This document shows, in pieces, positions 12,128-19,538 of a stretch of 32,600 nt of DNA (position 1 is its first letter; every line of letters begins with the position of its first letter). The notes below the pieces were generated by a model that saw only the letters and a list, made by a program, of their open reading frames with translations, ran no database searches and was not told where the DNA came from. The stretch covers positions 475,352-507,951 of the forward strand of contig DEXG01000015.1 in NCBI GenBank assembly GCA_002364005.1, read 5' to 3'. Source of the stretch: Phycisphaerales bacterium UBA3190. Lineage in GTDB: Bacteria > Planctomycetota > Phycisphaerae > Phycisphaerales > UBA1924. The position numbers were made by a program, and so were the translations under genes.

Positions 12128-12148
12128 TACTGTACCAGGAGAATCACC

Positions 12149-13840
12149 ATGGCAACGATCACACACAACACCAAACGATCGCGACTCAACTGGACCCCGC
12201 GCCAGCTCAAGCGGCAGGCCCTCACCCTTTGTGCCTGCGGTGTCATCGCCGTTTCCATGAGCCCGAGCACGGCCCTGGCCTCAGACGACGGTAGCTTCTG
12301 GACCCAGTTCACCCCGAGCGTGGACACCCGCCTGATCTTCGTCTCCAGCAGCGAAGGCAGCGACTCCAACTCCGGCCTCACCCCCGAACGCCCAGTCAAA
12401 TCACTCGATCGAGCCTACGAACTCCTCCGCGACGGATACCCGGACTGGATGCTGCTGAAGCGGGGGGATGCTTGGTATGAAAACATGCCATCCCCTTCAA
12501 AGAGCGGCCGCTCAGAACACGAACCACTCGTAATCGGCGCCTACGGCAATGATCCCGAACGTCCGATCCTTTGGACTAACCCAAGCCAAAGCGGCATGCA
12601 GGCAATGGGGGCGGACACCATCTCAAATGTCGCATTTGTCGGCCTTCACTTGGAGCCCGACCACAGGGCCGACGACCAAGCCCCAACTGGCATCCGATGG
12701 CTTCGCGATTGCAACAATATCTTGTTCGAGGACATGTACATCGCTGGCTACAAAGACAATATAACCTTTCAGGCCTACCCCGACACAAACCAGCTGAAGA
12801 ATATTCACCTCAACGGGTGCGTCATTGTCGATGCATGGTCGAGCACCAGCCACGCACAGGGCATGTATGTGAGCGGCGTCACCGGGCTTACTATTGAGAA
12901 CAGCGTCTTTGACCACAACGGCTGGAACCATGACGCAGGCGCTGAACCAACCATTTTCAATCACAATGTTTACGTTCAGAACAATGTCTCTGATGTCATA
13001 TTCAAAAACAACATCAGCTCTGACGCATCATCCCACGGGGTCCAGCTACGATGCGGCGGCATCATCAACGACAACCTGTTTCTCTCAAACCCACTCGCTG
13101 TTCTAATTGGCGGCGGCACAACCCCAAACGAAGGCGGTGTTGAGGGCGAAATGCGACGCAACTTGATTATGTACGGCCGCGACATTGATCCCACCCTAGC
13201 CAGGGGGTTTGGCGTAACTGTAAGCAACATCCGACAAGCCACTATCGCAAACAACTATTTCCATATCGCATCCCGCGGATACAACCGTGATGTTATCATG
13301 GTCGGCGGCGACCGTGACCTCATGGTCACCAATCTTCTTATTGACAACAACCTTGTCGTCAACTGGCCTGGAGCTATTAGCGTACGGCCACCAGCAGCAA
13401 GCCAGATCATGAACAATATCACGATCAGCAACAATGCTTACTACCAAGACTTGACCCCCCAGCCAAACGGGAACTTGAACAACGCACTTGTCGGAGTGTT
13501 CAATAGCTATGAAAACCTTGCGAGCTTTAAGGACAATAAGTATTTTCATTACAATATGCATGACCGCCCGTTCGTAGTCGGCACATCGCTGACTACTGTT
13601 GACGAATGGGCTGAAAACGTTGAGCCGAGCGCCGAATTCCACACCCTCTCATCCCCACCACCAACACTTGGCATTGATGCATACCTCAGCTCAATCGAAC
13701 TGAACGGCGATCTCCAAGATTTTATTCGTCAGGCACGCCAAATGTCTCGGACAAACCCGCAGTCCAATTTTTCAGCTAGTAGTGTTATTGAATGGTTCAC
13801 TTCTCAACCCACAATAGAGCAAATGCTGTCCGCTGAATAG
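12149..13840 (+). CDS. Secreted right-handed beta-helix protein
   Basis: A 563-residue exported protein. The start ATG has AGGAG seven bases upstream, and a signal peptide follows (basic RSRLNWTPRQLKRQ, hydrophobic core, ALA-SDD cleavage region near residue 43). After a conserved-looking SNSGLTPERPVKSLDRAYELL segment come many short Asn-rich beta-strand turns such as NNISS, NDNLFLSN, IANNYFH and IDNNLVVN. This is the pattern of a parallel beta-helix as in pectate-lyase-like proteins. Such folds bind or cleave acidic polysaccharides. No catalytic residues can be assigned by eye, so the substrate is unknown. Its place as first gene before two polysaccharide genes and an acetyltransferase suggests a role in processing or binding the polymer. 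The start 110 codons upstream in the same frame was rejected because it lacks a signal peptide. Confidence 0.82.
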   Translation: MATITHNTKRSRLNWTPRQLKRQALTLCACGVIAVSMSPSTALASDDGSFWTQFTPSVDTRLIFVSSSEGSDSNSGLTPERPVKSLDRAYELLRDGYPDWMLLKRGDAWYENMPSPSKSGRSEHEPLVIGAYGNDPERPILWTNPSQSGMQAMGADTISNVAFVGLHLEPDHRADDQAPTGIRWLRDCNNILFEDMYIAGYKDNITFQAYPDTNQLKNIHLNGCVIVDAWSSTSHAQGMYVSGVTGLTIENSVFDHNGWNHDAGAEPTIFNHNVYVQNNVSDVIFKNNISSDASSHGVQLRCGGIINDNLFLSNPLAVLIGGGTTPNEGGVEGEMRRNLIMYGRDIDPTLARGFGVTVSNIRQATIANNYFHIASRGYNRDVIMVGGDRDLMVTNLLIDNNLVVNWPGAISVRPPAASQIMNNITISNNAYYQDLTPQPNGNLNNALVGVFNSYENLASFKDNKYFHYNMHDRPFVVGTSLTTVDEWAENVEPSAEFHTLSSPPPTLGIDAYLSSIELNGDLQDFIRQARQMSRTNPQSNFSASSVIEWFTSQPTIEQMLSAE

Positions 13841-13884
13841 AGGACCCTGTAAACAATGCCGGCACATTCCACGAACGGACCCAG

Positions 13885-14964
13885 ATGATTACCATCTCAA
13901 TCGGCATCCTCGCGTACAACGAAGAGAAGAGCATCGCACAGACCATCGAGTCGGTGCTTGCTCAATGCCTCCACATCGATTCCAACACAGGAGTTCAGCG
14001 CGAAATCCGTGCTGAACTCGTTGTCGTTCCAAATGGCTGCAAAGATCAGACTGCTCGAGTAGCCCAAGATGCAATCACGCGATACTTTACACCCGAGAAC
14101 TCCCCAAACTTTTTCAATGCCAGAGTCTGCGAGCTTGAAGCCGCAGGCAAAGAAAACGCTTGGAACAACTTTGTGAACGGCTTCTCCGCCGATGACGTGG
14201 AGTATCTCGTTTTTATGGATGCCGATGTCACGCTCGCGCATCCACATGTAATCAGCAACCTCATCGAAGCACTCGAAACCAATCCCGAACTGCTCATCGC
14301 TGGTGGCAACCCCATCAAGCATGTTGAACTAAAAGACAAACGGTCCACCTACGACCGTTTGTCGATCGGTGCAACCAGTTTGCGCAAGGGCATGAAGGGC
14401 GTCTTTGCTGGCTGCCTCTACTGTGGGCGAGCTAATTTCATGCGTGAAATGTACCTCCCCGAAGCACTCATGGGCGAAGACGCATTCGTCCGCGCGATGA
14501 CCGTTACCCGCGGCTTCACTCAACCCGACGATGTCAATCTCGTGGCACGCGTTGAAAGTGCGGAGATAATCTTCCAGTCATACACCTCGCCCGGTGAGAT
14601 CTTGCGTAACAAGACTAGGCGAATGCTCGAACTCACCATTAATGCGATTCTCTACACAAAGCTCTGGGCTGAATCAACCAAGGAAGCCCCCGCTGGGATG
14701 CTCATGAAGCAATGGCAATCGCAAGACCCACAATGGAGCGCTCGTCTGGTCCACGACACTTTCAATGAACGCGGGTTCTGGGCTGTCCCTCGTCAGTTTA
14801 TCTACAAGCAGTTCATGCAACTCAAGCACCAGCCATGGCCTAGGCGCCTTCGGTACCTACCCGTTGCAATCGCAACACTTCCCATCAATACCTATGCCGT
14901 GATCCAGGCCAATCGCTGGATAATTCGTGGTGAAACTCGCAAACTGTGGGACAAGCAACCCTAA
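13885..14964 (+). CDS. Family 2 glycosyltransferase
   Basis: Transfers a sugar from a nucleotide donor to a growing glycan, probably at the cytoplasmic face of the membrane. The 359-residue protein opens with ISIGILAYNEEKSIAQTIESVL, the nucleotide-binding start of GT2 enzymes, given here as ILAYNEEKSI. The metal-binding DAD is at residues 112-114 and a GEDAF acid motif, typical of the acceptor side, is near residue 200. The C-terminal third is basic and may touch the membrane. No clear Shine-Dalgarno precedes the ATG. It lies 44 bp after the beta-helix gene and 42 bp before the Wzy-like gene, so it is probably in one operon with them. Its codons end in A or T more often than those of the ribosomal genes. 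Confidence 0.87.
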   Translation: MITISIGILAYNEEKSIAQTIESVLAQCLHIDSNTGVQREIRAELVVVPNGCKDQTARVAQDAITRYFTPENSPNFFNARVCELEAAGKENAWNNFVNGFSADDVEYLVFMDADVTLAHPHVISNLIEALETNPELLIAGGNPIKHVELKDKRSTYDRLSIGATSLRKGMKGVFAGCLYCGRANFMREMYLPEALMGEDAFVRAMTVTRGFTQPDDVNLVARVESAEIIFQSYTSPGEILRNKTRRMLELTINAILYTKLWAESTKEAPAGMLMKQWQSQDPQWSARLVHDTFNERGFWAVPRQFIYKQFMQLKHQPWPRRLRYLPVAIATLPINTYAVIQANRWIIRGETRKLWDKQP

Positions 14965-15006
14965 AGCCACTCCAGTATCAATCACTCTTCAGCACAATAT
15001 CCACAC

Positions 15007-16401
15007 ATGCAGCCGAACACCTTTGCGATTCTTGCCCTGCTCATCTGGCCCATCGCCATGCTCTTTCTCGCGATGCTGCTCCCGGTGCGCAAGGCAGTTC
15101 TCATTTCGATCATCGGCGGCAATCTCTTCCTTCCACCCACAGGCATTACAATCCCCGGCATGCCGAACTACACCAAGCTCCTCGCCGCAGGACTAGGGGC
15201 ACTGCTCATTGCGATCATGTTCGCCTGCCCAAAGCTGCTCGCATGGCGCCCCCGGCTCCTCGACCTATTCTTCCTCGGCTTCCTCATCGCCCCCTCGATC
15301 AGTTCGCTCATCAACGGCTTGGGCCCATACGACGCCGCCTCAACATTTGCCAACCGGTTCCTCGAATGGGGTGTTGCCTACTGGGTTGCGCGAGCACTCT
15401 TCACAGACCTCAGCTCACTGCGCGACCTCAGCATAGGCGTCGTCGCGAGTGCCATTGCCTATGCCCCGTTCTGCCTCTTCGAGATCGTCATGAGTCCCCA
15501 GCTCAACCGAATGATCTACGGCTTCCGCCCCTCCGACTGGGTGATGACCAAACGTATGGGCGGCTGGCGACCGATGGTCTTCATGCAGCACGGGCTTGCC
15601 CTCGCGGCATGGGTGGCCGCCGCGGCGCTTGTGGCATGGATCCTCTGGCGATCCAAGTCGATCACCAACATCTGGGGCATCCCGATGAGCATCGTCGCCA
15701 TTGGGCTAGTCATACTCACCATCATGCTCCGATCAACAGGTGCCGCAATTCTGCTCCTTGGACTAATCGCAGCCGCTGAGTTTATCCACGCCACCCGCCT
15801 GCGCCCCCTGCTCCTCCTCATGATCATTCTCCCAATGGGTTACGTCGGCCTGCGCACCATCGGGTGGGAAGGGCAACAGCTCGTCTCCGCCGTCTCCATC
15901 TTCGGTGAAGAGCGTGCCGGCTCACTCAACATGCGCCTCGAAAATGACCAGATGATCGCTGACAAAGCCATGCAACGCCCCGTATTCGGCTGGGGTGGCT
16001 GGGGACGCTGGCGCGTAAAAGATGACTTCGGAAATGACATCACGGTATCCGACAGTTGGTGGGCCATCCTCTTGGGCACAACGGGTGTGTTCGGCCTGAC
16101 ATGCACATATGCCACATTCATCTCCCCTCTCATACCACTCGCAAGACATAAACTCGAATCCCGAATATTTATTGGCCCCCTCGGTGCCGCTTGGGCAATC
16201 GGCTTCGGCGTGCTTCTCTTTGTCATCGACACACTCGCCAACGCCATGCCCAACACCTCGTTTATGCTCATGGCGGGTGTACTCGTCTCCGTCGTGCCGC
16301 TGATCAAGCTCCAGGCGGCCCGGAATCAACAGATACCCGTCACCGCAAAGCCGCAGTCTCTCAATCACATGAGCACCTCGAACGAAGCCAAGCCGACATG
16401 A
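15007..16401 (+). CDS. O-antigen ligase / Wzy-like polymerase, membrane protein
   Basis: A 464-residue protein with about ten or more hydrophobic segments. Between two membrane blocks, at about residues 305-335, lies MRLENDQMIADKAMQRPVFGWG in pieces (MRLENDQMIADKAM, RPVFGWGGWG). This is the Arg-rich periplasmic loop typical of the Wzy_C (O-antigen ligase/polymerase) family. Such proteins polymerise lipid-linked repeat units or ligate them to an acceptor. The stop codon overlaps the start of the acetyltransferase gene (ATGA), so the two should be translationally coupled. No clear ribosome site precedes its ATG. Polymerase and ligase cannot be told apart from sequence alone. Confidence 0.82.
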   Translation: MQPNTFAILALLIWPIAMLFLAMLLPVRKAVLISIIGGNLFLPPTGITIPGMPNYTKLLAAGLGALLIAIMFACPKLLAWRPRLLDLFFLGFLIAPSISSLINGLGPYDAASTFANRFLEWGVAYWVARALFTDLSSLRDLSIGVVASAIAYAPFCLFEIVMSPQLNRMIYGFRPSDWVMTKRMGGWRPMVFMQHGLALAAWVAAAALVAWILWRSKSITNIWGIPMSIVAIGLVILTIMLRSTGAAILLLGLIAAAEFIHATRLRPLLLLMIILPMGYVGLRTIGWEGQQLVSAVSIFGEERAGSLNMRLENDQMIADKAMQRPVFGWGGWGRWRVKDDFGNDITVSDSWWAILLGTTGVFGLTCTYATFISPLIPLARHKLESRIFIGPLGAAWAIGFGVLLFVIDTLANAMPNTSFMLMAGVLVSVVPLIKLQAARNQQIPVTAKPQSLNHMSTSNEAKPT

Positions 16402-16946
16402 AGTACGACGGAAACACCATCAAAGACTGGGCAGGAGACAGCCAATGGCGTGCCTGGCGTGCCGATCTGGCCCGCTTCAAACAGCACGGCTACTCCGGCT
16501 GGGGCTCTGAAGGCTTCTGGGCGCTCACCATCTATCGCATGCAGCGGAGCATCCGCAAACGCAGGATCAAGATCCTCTGGCTCATCCCCAAGGTCATCGT
16601 CGCCGTGCTCAAGAAAATCCTCACCGTCGTCACCCACATCAATCTCGATCAGGGTGCAAAAATCGGGCCGGGCCTGCTCATCCCCCATGTCGGCCCTATT
16701 CAGGTCTATCCATGGGCAACGATCGGCGCTGACTGCGCCATCCATCAGGTCACGACCATCGGCGCGGGTGCGAAGCCAGGCGGCCCAGTGATCGGCGACC
16801 ATGTGTACATCGGTGCGCACGCCTGCGTGCTCGGACCCGTGAACGTTGGCGATGGAGCCAAGATCGGTGCCGGCGCCGTCGTCATCAAGGATGTCCCAGC
16901 AGGCAAGACCGCGGTCGGGGTTCCTGCACGCATACTTGGCCAGTAA
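16398..16946 (+). CDS. Serine O-acetyltransferase-like hexapeptide-repeat enzyme
   Basis: A 182-residue protein. Its C-terminal half (about 85-180) is a left-handed beta-helix of hexapeptide repeats (GAKIGPGLLIPHVG, ATIGADCAIH, VTTIGAGAKPGG, VIGDHVYIGAHACVLG, VGDGAKIGAGAVVIKDVP), ending in AVGVPARIL. This is closest to the CysE / polysaccharide-acetyltransferase group, which uses acetyl-CoA. It lacks the long N-terminal helical domain of classical CysE, and its setting in a polysaccharide cluster favours acetylation of a sugar over cysteine synthesis. The ATG overlaps the preceding stop codon. The stop codon is one base from that of the convergent gene on the other strand. Confidence 0.85.
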   Translation: MKYDGNTIKDWAGDSQWRAWRADLARFKQHGYSGWGSEGFWALTIYRMQRSIRKRRIKILWLIPKVIVAVLKKILTVVTHINLDQGAKIGPGLLIPHVGPIQVYPWATIGADCAIHQVTTIGAGAKPGGPVIGDHVYIGAHACVLGPVNVGDGAKIGAGAVVIKDVPAGKTAVGVPARILGQ

Positions 16947-16947
16947 C

Positions 16948-18630
16948 CTACCGCACCACCATCGCCGATCGCATCTGATCCGCGACGCCTCGATCCAGCC
17001 CATACTCCTGTGCCCGATCGATCATCTTCAGCGCCGGGCCAGGTCGGCCCTCGCCCTGCATGATGACCGCGACACTCAGCCAAGCACTCGCCGACGGATT
17101 CCGGTGGGCCCAGCCCACCACCTTCACCAGCGTGTCGCGCATCAAACGCGAATCGCCCTCGAACAGCTCCACCGGGATCGGCTCGTAGGCCAGTTCGGGG
17201 TCTTGGCTGTGGGCGTAGCCGATCATGGCCACCCCGTCGCCGCGCTGCCCGTCACGGACCAATGCGATACCGAGCTCACGCAAGGCCAGCCAGTCCTGGG
17301 GGTACTCGCTCAGGTGCGCCCGATACGCCTCGATCGCGACGCTTGGGTTGCCAAGCGACATCTCCAGACGCGCAACCTCGACGGCAGACAGAGGCACCGC
17401 CTCGGGGATCGTCTCCGGCATCACCGTCATCGCGACCGGGCCGGGCTCATCGACCAGTTCCTCATCGATACCATACACAACACCCTGATAACTCCCAGGG
17501 ATCGAATGACGCCACCAGCTGCTGCCGTAACGCCTTGGATACCAGCCGTACCAAGGCGTGCTATTCCAGTATGCACCGCTCCAGCCGTAGTAATACACCG
17601 AGTACGACCCATTGGTGCACACATAGTCAACATACCCGTCGTTGTCGTAATCGCCCCACACATACCACCACCCGCCAGGGCAATAGCTCGGGTGTGACCA
17701 GAAGTTGATGTCGATGTCGATATGCCAGTCGTCATCATGATGCCCGCCGTGGTGCCCATCATTATCATGATCATCATGGTGATCGTCGTGATGCCCCCCG
17801 CCCTCGTCGGGATGGCCATCCATACGCCCGCCCACACCCTGCTTGCCGCCCCCCATACGGTCGATGAACCCTGTACGAACACGATCAAGCTCGAACCCAT
17901 CGGGTGCTGCATTCTTCCGAACGCTCGTGACTGTGCGGCCGCCGCTCAGACTCCGACGCACCTCGCCGTTGGGTGTAGCAGGACGCACCCCGATGGGCCG
18001 GGGCTCCGTACGCTTGGTTTCAACCTGCTTGGGCTCGATGCGCACCGGACGGGTCTCGCTGGGCTGCGTACGAATAGGCTGCGTCTTCGTCGGCTGAATC
18101 CGGCTGGGCTGCGGCTGAACCGGCCTGGTCTTCGCGGGCTGAACCTGAGCTGGCCGGTTTCGGGTTGGTTGCGTTTTCGTCGGCTGCGTACGGGCCGGCT
18201 GGGTTCTGGTCGGCTGTGTACGGCTCGGCTGCGTACGGCTCGGCTGGGTCTTCGTCGGCTGCGTGCGGGCTGGCTGAGTCCGAGTCGGCTGCGACGAGGT
18301 AGGCCGCGTCGACCGGCTTGGCGTGGCCTGCCGCGTTGGTGCCTTGGAAGGCGTCGGCCTCGAGGTCGGGCGAGAAGCGGGCCGTGAAGCGGGTCGAGTA
18401 GCTGGTCTTGATGCAGGTCTTGATGCAGGTCTTGACGCAGGCCTTGCCGCTGGTTTCGGAGCGGGTCTTGCTGCTGGCTTTGACGCCGGCTGGCTCTGTT
18501 TCTGCTTCTTTGGAGCCACCTCGACCGAGCTCGCAGCACGCGTCACCGCCCCACCAGACGCTTGCCCCGCAAGGAGCATGATCATCCCCAGTGTCCCCGT
18601 TGCGATCCGAGCTTGCGTGCCTCTCATCAT
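16948..18630 (-). CDS. Exported repeat-rich, His/Asp-rich protein with C-terminal TPR region
   Basis: I do not recognise this protein as a named family. It has five visible parts: a signal peptide; PASR-type four-residue repeats (about 48-93); RTQP/KTQP five-residue repeats rich in Arg, Thr and Pro (about 105-205); a His/Asp run (about 272-301, GGGHHDDHHDD and similar) followed by a Trp/Tyr/Gly-rich stretch containing DYDNDGYVD, an EF-hand-like calcium loop; and a helical C-terminal region resembling tetratricopeptide repeats (LEMSLGNPSVAIEAYRAHLS and following). The likely site of action is the cell envelope, with metal or polymer binding by the middle part and protein contacts by the TPR part. 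The start at 18630 has AGGA five bases upstream; an ATG six bases earlier (18636) is the alternative. Confidence 0.8.
   Translation of the reverse strand: MMRGTQARIATGTLGMIMLLAGQASGGAVTRAASSVEVAPKKQKQSQPASKPAARPAPKPAARPASRPASRPASRPATRPASRPASRPTSRPTPSKAPTRQATPSRSTRPTSSQPTRTQPARTQPTKTQPSRTQPSRTQPTRTQPARTQPTKTQPTRNRPAQVQPAKTRPVQPQPSRIQPTKTQPIRTQPSETRPVRIEPKQVETKRTEPRPIGVRPATPNGEVRRSLSGGRTVTSVRKNAAPDGFELDRVRTGFIDRMGGGKQGVGGRMDGHPDEGGGHHDDHHDDHDNDGHHGGHHDDDWHIDIDINFWSHPSYCPGGWWYVWGDYDNDGYVDYVCTNGSYSVYYYGWSGAYWNSTPWYGWYPRRYGSSWWRHSIPGSYQGVVYGIDEELVDEPGPVAMTVMPETIPEAVPLSAVEVARLEMSLGNPSVAIEAYRAHLSEYPQDWLALRELGIALVRDGQRGDGVAMIGYAHSQDPELAYEPIPVELFEGDSRLMRDTLVKVVGWAHRNPSASAWLSVAVIMQGEGRPGPALKMIDRAQEYGLDRGVADQMRSAMVVR
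18030..18470 (-). repeat. Coding minisatellites: 15-bp and 12-bp units
   Basis: Inside the gene above, about 18030-18300 is a run of degenerate 15-bp units encoding xxTQP-type peptides. About 18370-18470 is a run of 12-bp units (for example GCAGGTCTTGAT in several near-identical copies) encoding PASR. Copy number could change by slippage without breaking the frame. Confidence 0.75.
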
Positions 18631-18771
18631 CTCCATCCTTTCTCAGGACGCCGAAACGCCCTGCAATCCTATATGTATCGCCCTCTGCAGGGAGATATTC
18701 CCGCGACGGGATCACATCACGAACACCCTTGCAAGCCCCACAACGGGGGCCATCCACGCTATGCTCGGTGC

Positions 18772-19443
18772 ATGACCACCAACCGAGCACCGAAGATCAC
18801 CACCCCAGCGAACCTCGCACGACGAATGAGTGCGACCACTGTCATCACACTCAGCACCGCAATCGCCCTGTCGATGGGTGCCTGCAACGCCATGAGGGGT
18901 GGCGGCGGCTCGGGTGGATCATCGACTGTCGTCTCAGATACCACGGCATCGATCTACAAGACCAACCTGCGAACACGCGCATACACCTATCACGACGATA
19001 ACACCGCCGACATCTATCTCACCGACCTGAGTGATGAACAACTGACGGCATTCTTCGAAAAGAACGCCGATTGGTCCCAGATCTCGGGCACGCTCGTCCA
19101 TATCCACCTGTTCCTCGATCCCAAGCCGGGCAAAACACCCATCGAACCCACCGCCGCCAACGCCTCGATCAGATACGCGATCGTCAGCCGCGGACAGATC
19201 GGCATCTACGACGGTGCCGGTTTCATGCTCCCAGGCCAGAAACCGGGCAAGGACACGATCAGCGGCTCATTCGCCGCCGCCCCGCTCCGCCTCACCCGCG
19301 CGACCGAGGGCTTCAACGATCCGCTCACACCAGCACGCCTCGACATGAGCTTCGACGCACAGCTCGACGACCTCGCATCACCCGAACTCCAGGCCCGTCT
19401 CGACGCACTCGCTGCTGTGGCCAAGCCCGTCCGCGAGCCCTGA
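18772..19443 (+). CDS. Putative lipoprotein of unknown function
   Basis: A 223-residue protein with a basic N-terminus (ANLARRM), a hydrophobic segment and SMGAC near residue 37, a loose lipobox whose Cys would be lipidated. A Gly/Ser linker follows, then a compact domain (YKTNLRTRAYTYHDDNTADIYLTDL, given in pieces: TYHDDNTADIYLTDL, HIHLFLDPKPGKTP, RYAIVSRGQIGIYDGAGFML) with alternating strands. I do not recognise the family. No ribosome site precedes the ATG; TATGCT ends six bases before it, so the mRNA may be leaderless. It is divergent from the repeat-rich gene and convergent with the protease. Confidence 0.75.
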   Translation: MTTNRAPKITTPANLARRMSATTVITLSTAIALSMGACNAMRGGGGSGGSSTVVSDTTASIYKTNLRTRAYTYHDDNTADIYLTDLSDEQLTAFFEKNADWSQISGTLVHIHLFLDPKPGKTPIEPTAANASIRYAIVSRGQIGIYDGAGFMLPGQKPGKDTISGSFAAAPLRLTRATEGFNDPLTPARLDMSFDAQLDDLASPELQARLDALAAVAKPVREP

Positions 19444-19480
19444 ATCCAGCCCGCACAAGCGAGGCCGTATCCCATACACA

Positions 19481-19513
19481 AAGAAAAACCCCGCGGGCCT
19501 GACCCGCGGGGTT
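19481..19513 (-). terminator. Strong terminator shared by the lipoprotein and protease genes
   Basis: A perfect 11-bp GC-rich stem (19487-19497 with 19503-19513) and five-base loop. The minus strand runs out into TTTTTCTT, so it ends the protease transcript. It may also slow transcription from the left, though that side has no U-tract. Confidence 0.88.
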
Positions 19514-19538
19514 GTGCATTCAAGAAAGACCGATCCGA

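Larger units (their letters stand above)
11658..12148. other. Divergent control region between rplK and the polysaccharide cluster
   Basis: A 491-bp region with no credible gene. From left to right it holds a leader hairpin for rplK (11701-11721), a weak candidate rplK promoter, a 13-bp AATTGT/ACAATT palindrome (11826-11838), a plus-strand intrinsic terminator (11911-11935), a 10-bp direct repeat spaced two helical turns apart (12071-12101), and a 7-bp inverted repeat (12107-12127) just before the ribosome site of the next gene. A frame continues upstream of 12149 through this region, but it has no signal peptide or other recognisable content. Confidence 0.65.

Noticed and set aside
11819..12148. 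Longer start of the beta-helix protein
   Set aside because: The 110 extra codons lack a signal peptide and family similarity, cross a terminator and repeats, and the ATG at 12149 has a good ribosome site before a signal peptide.
18040..18300. Repeats considered as a CRISPR array
   Set aside because: The units are contiguous 15-bp degenerate codon repeats inside an open frame, without unique spacers.
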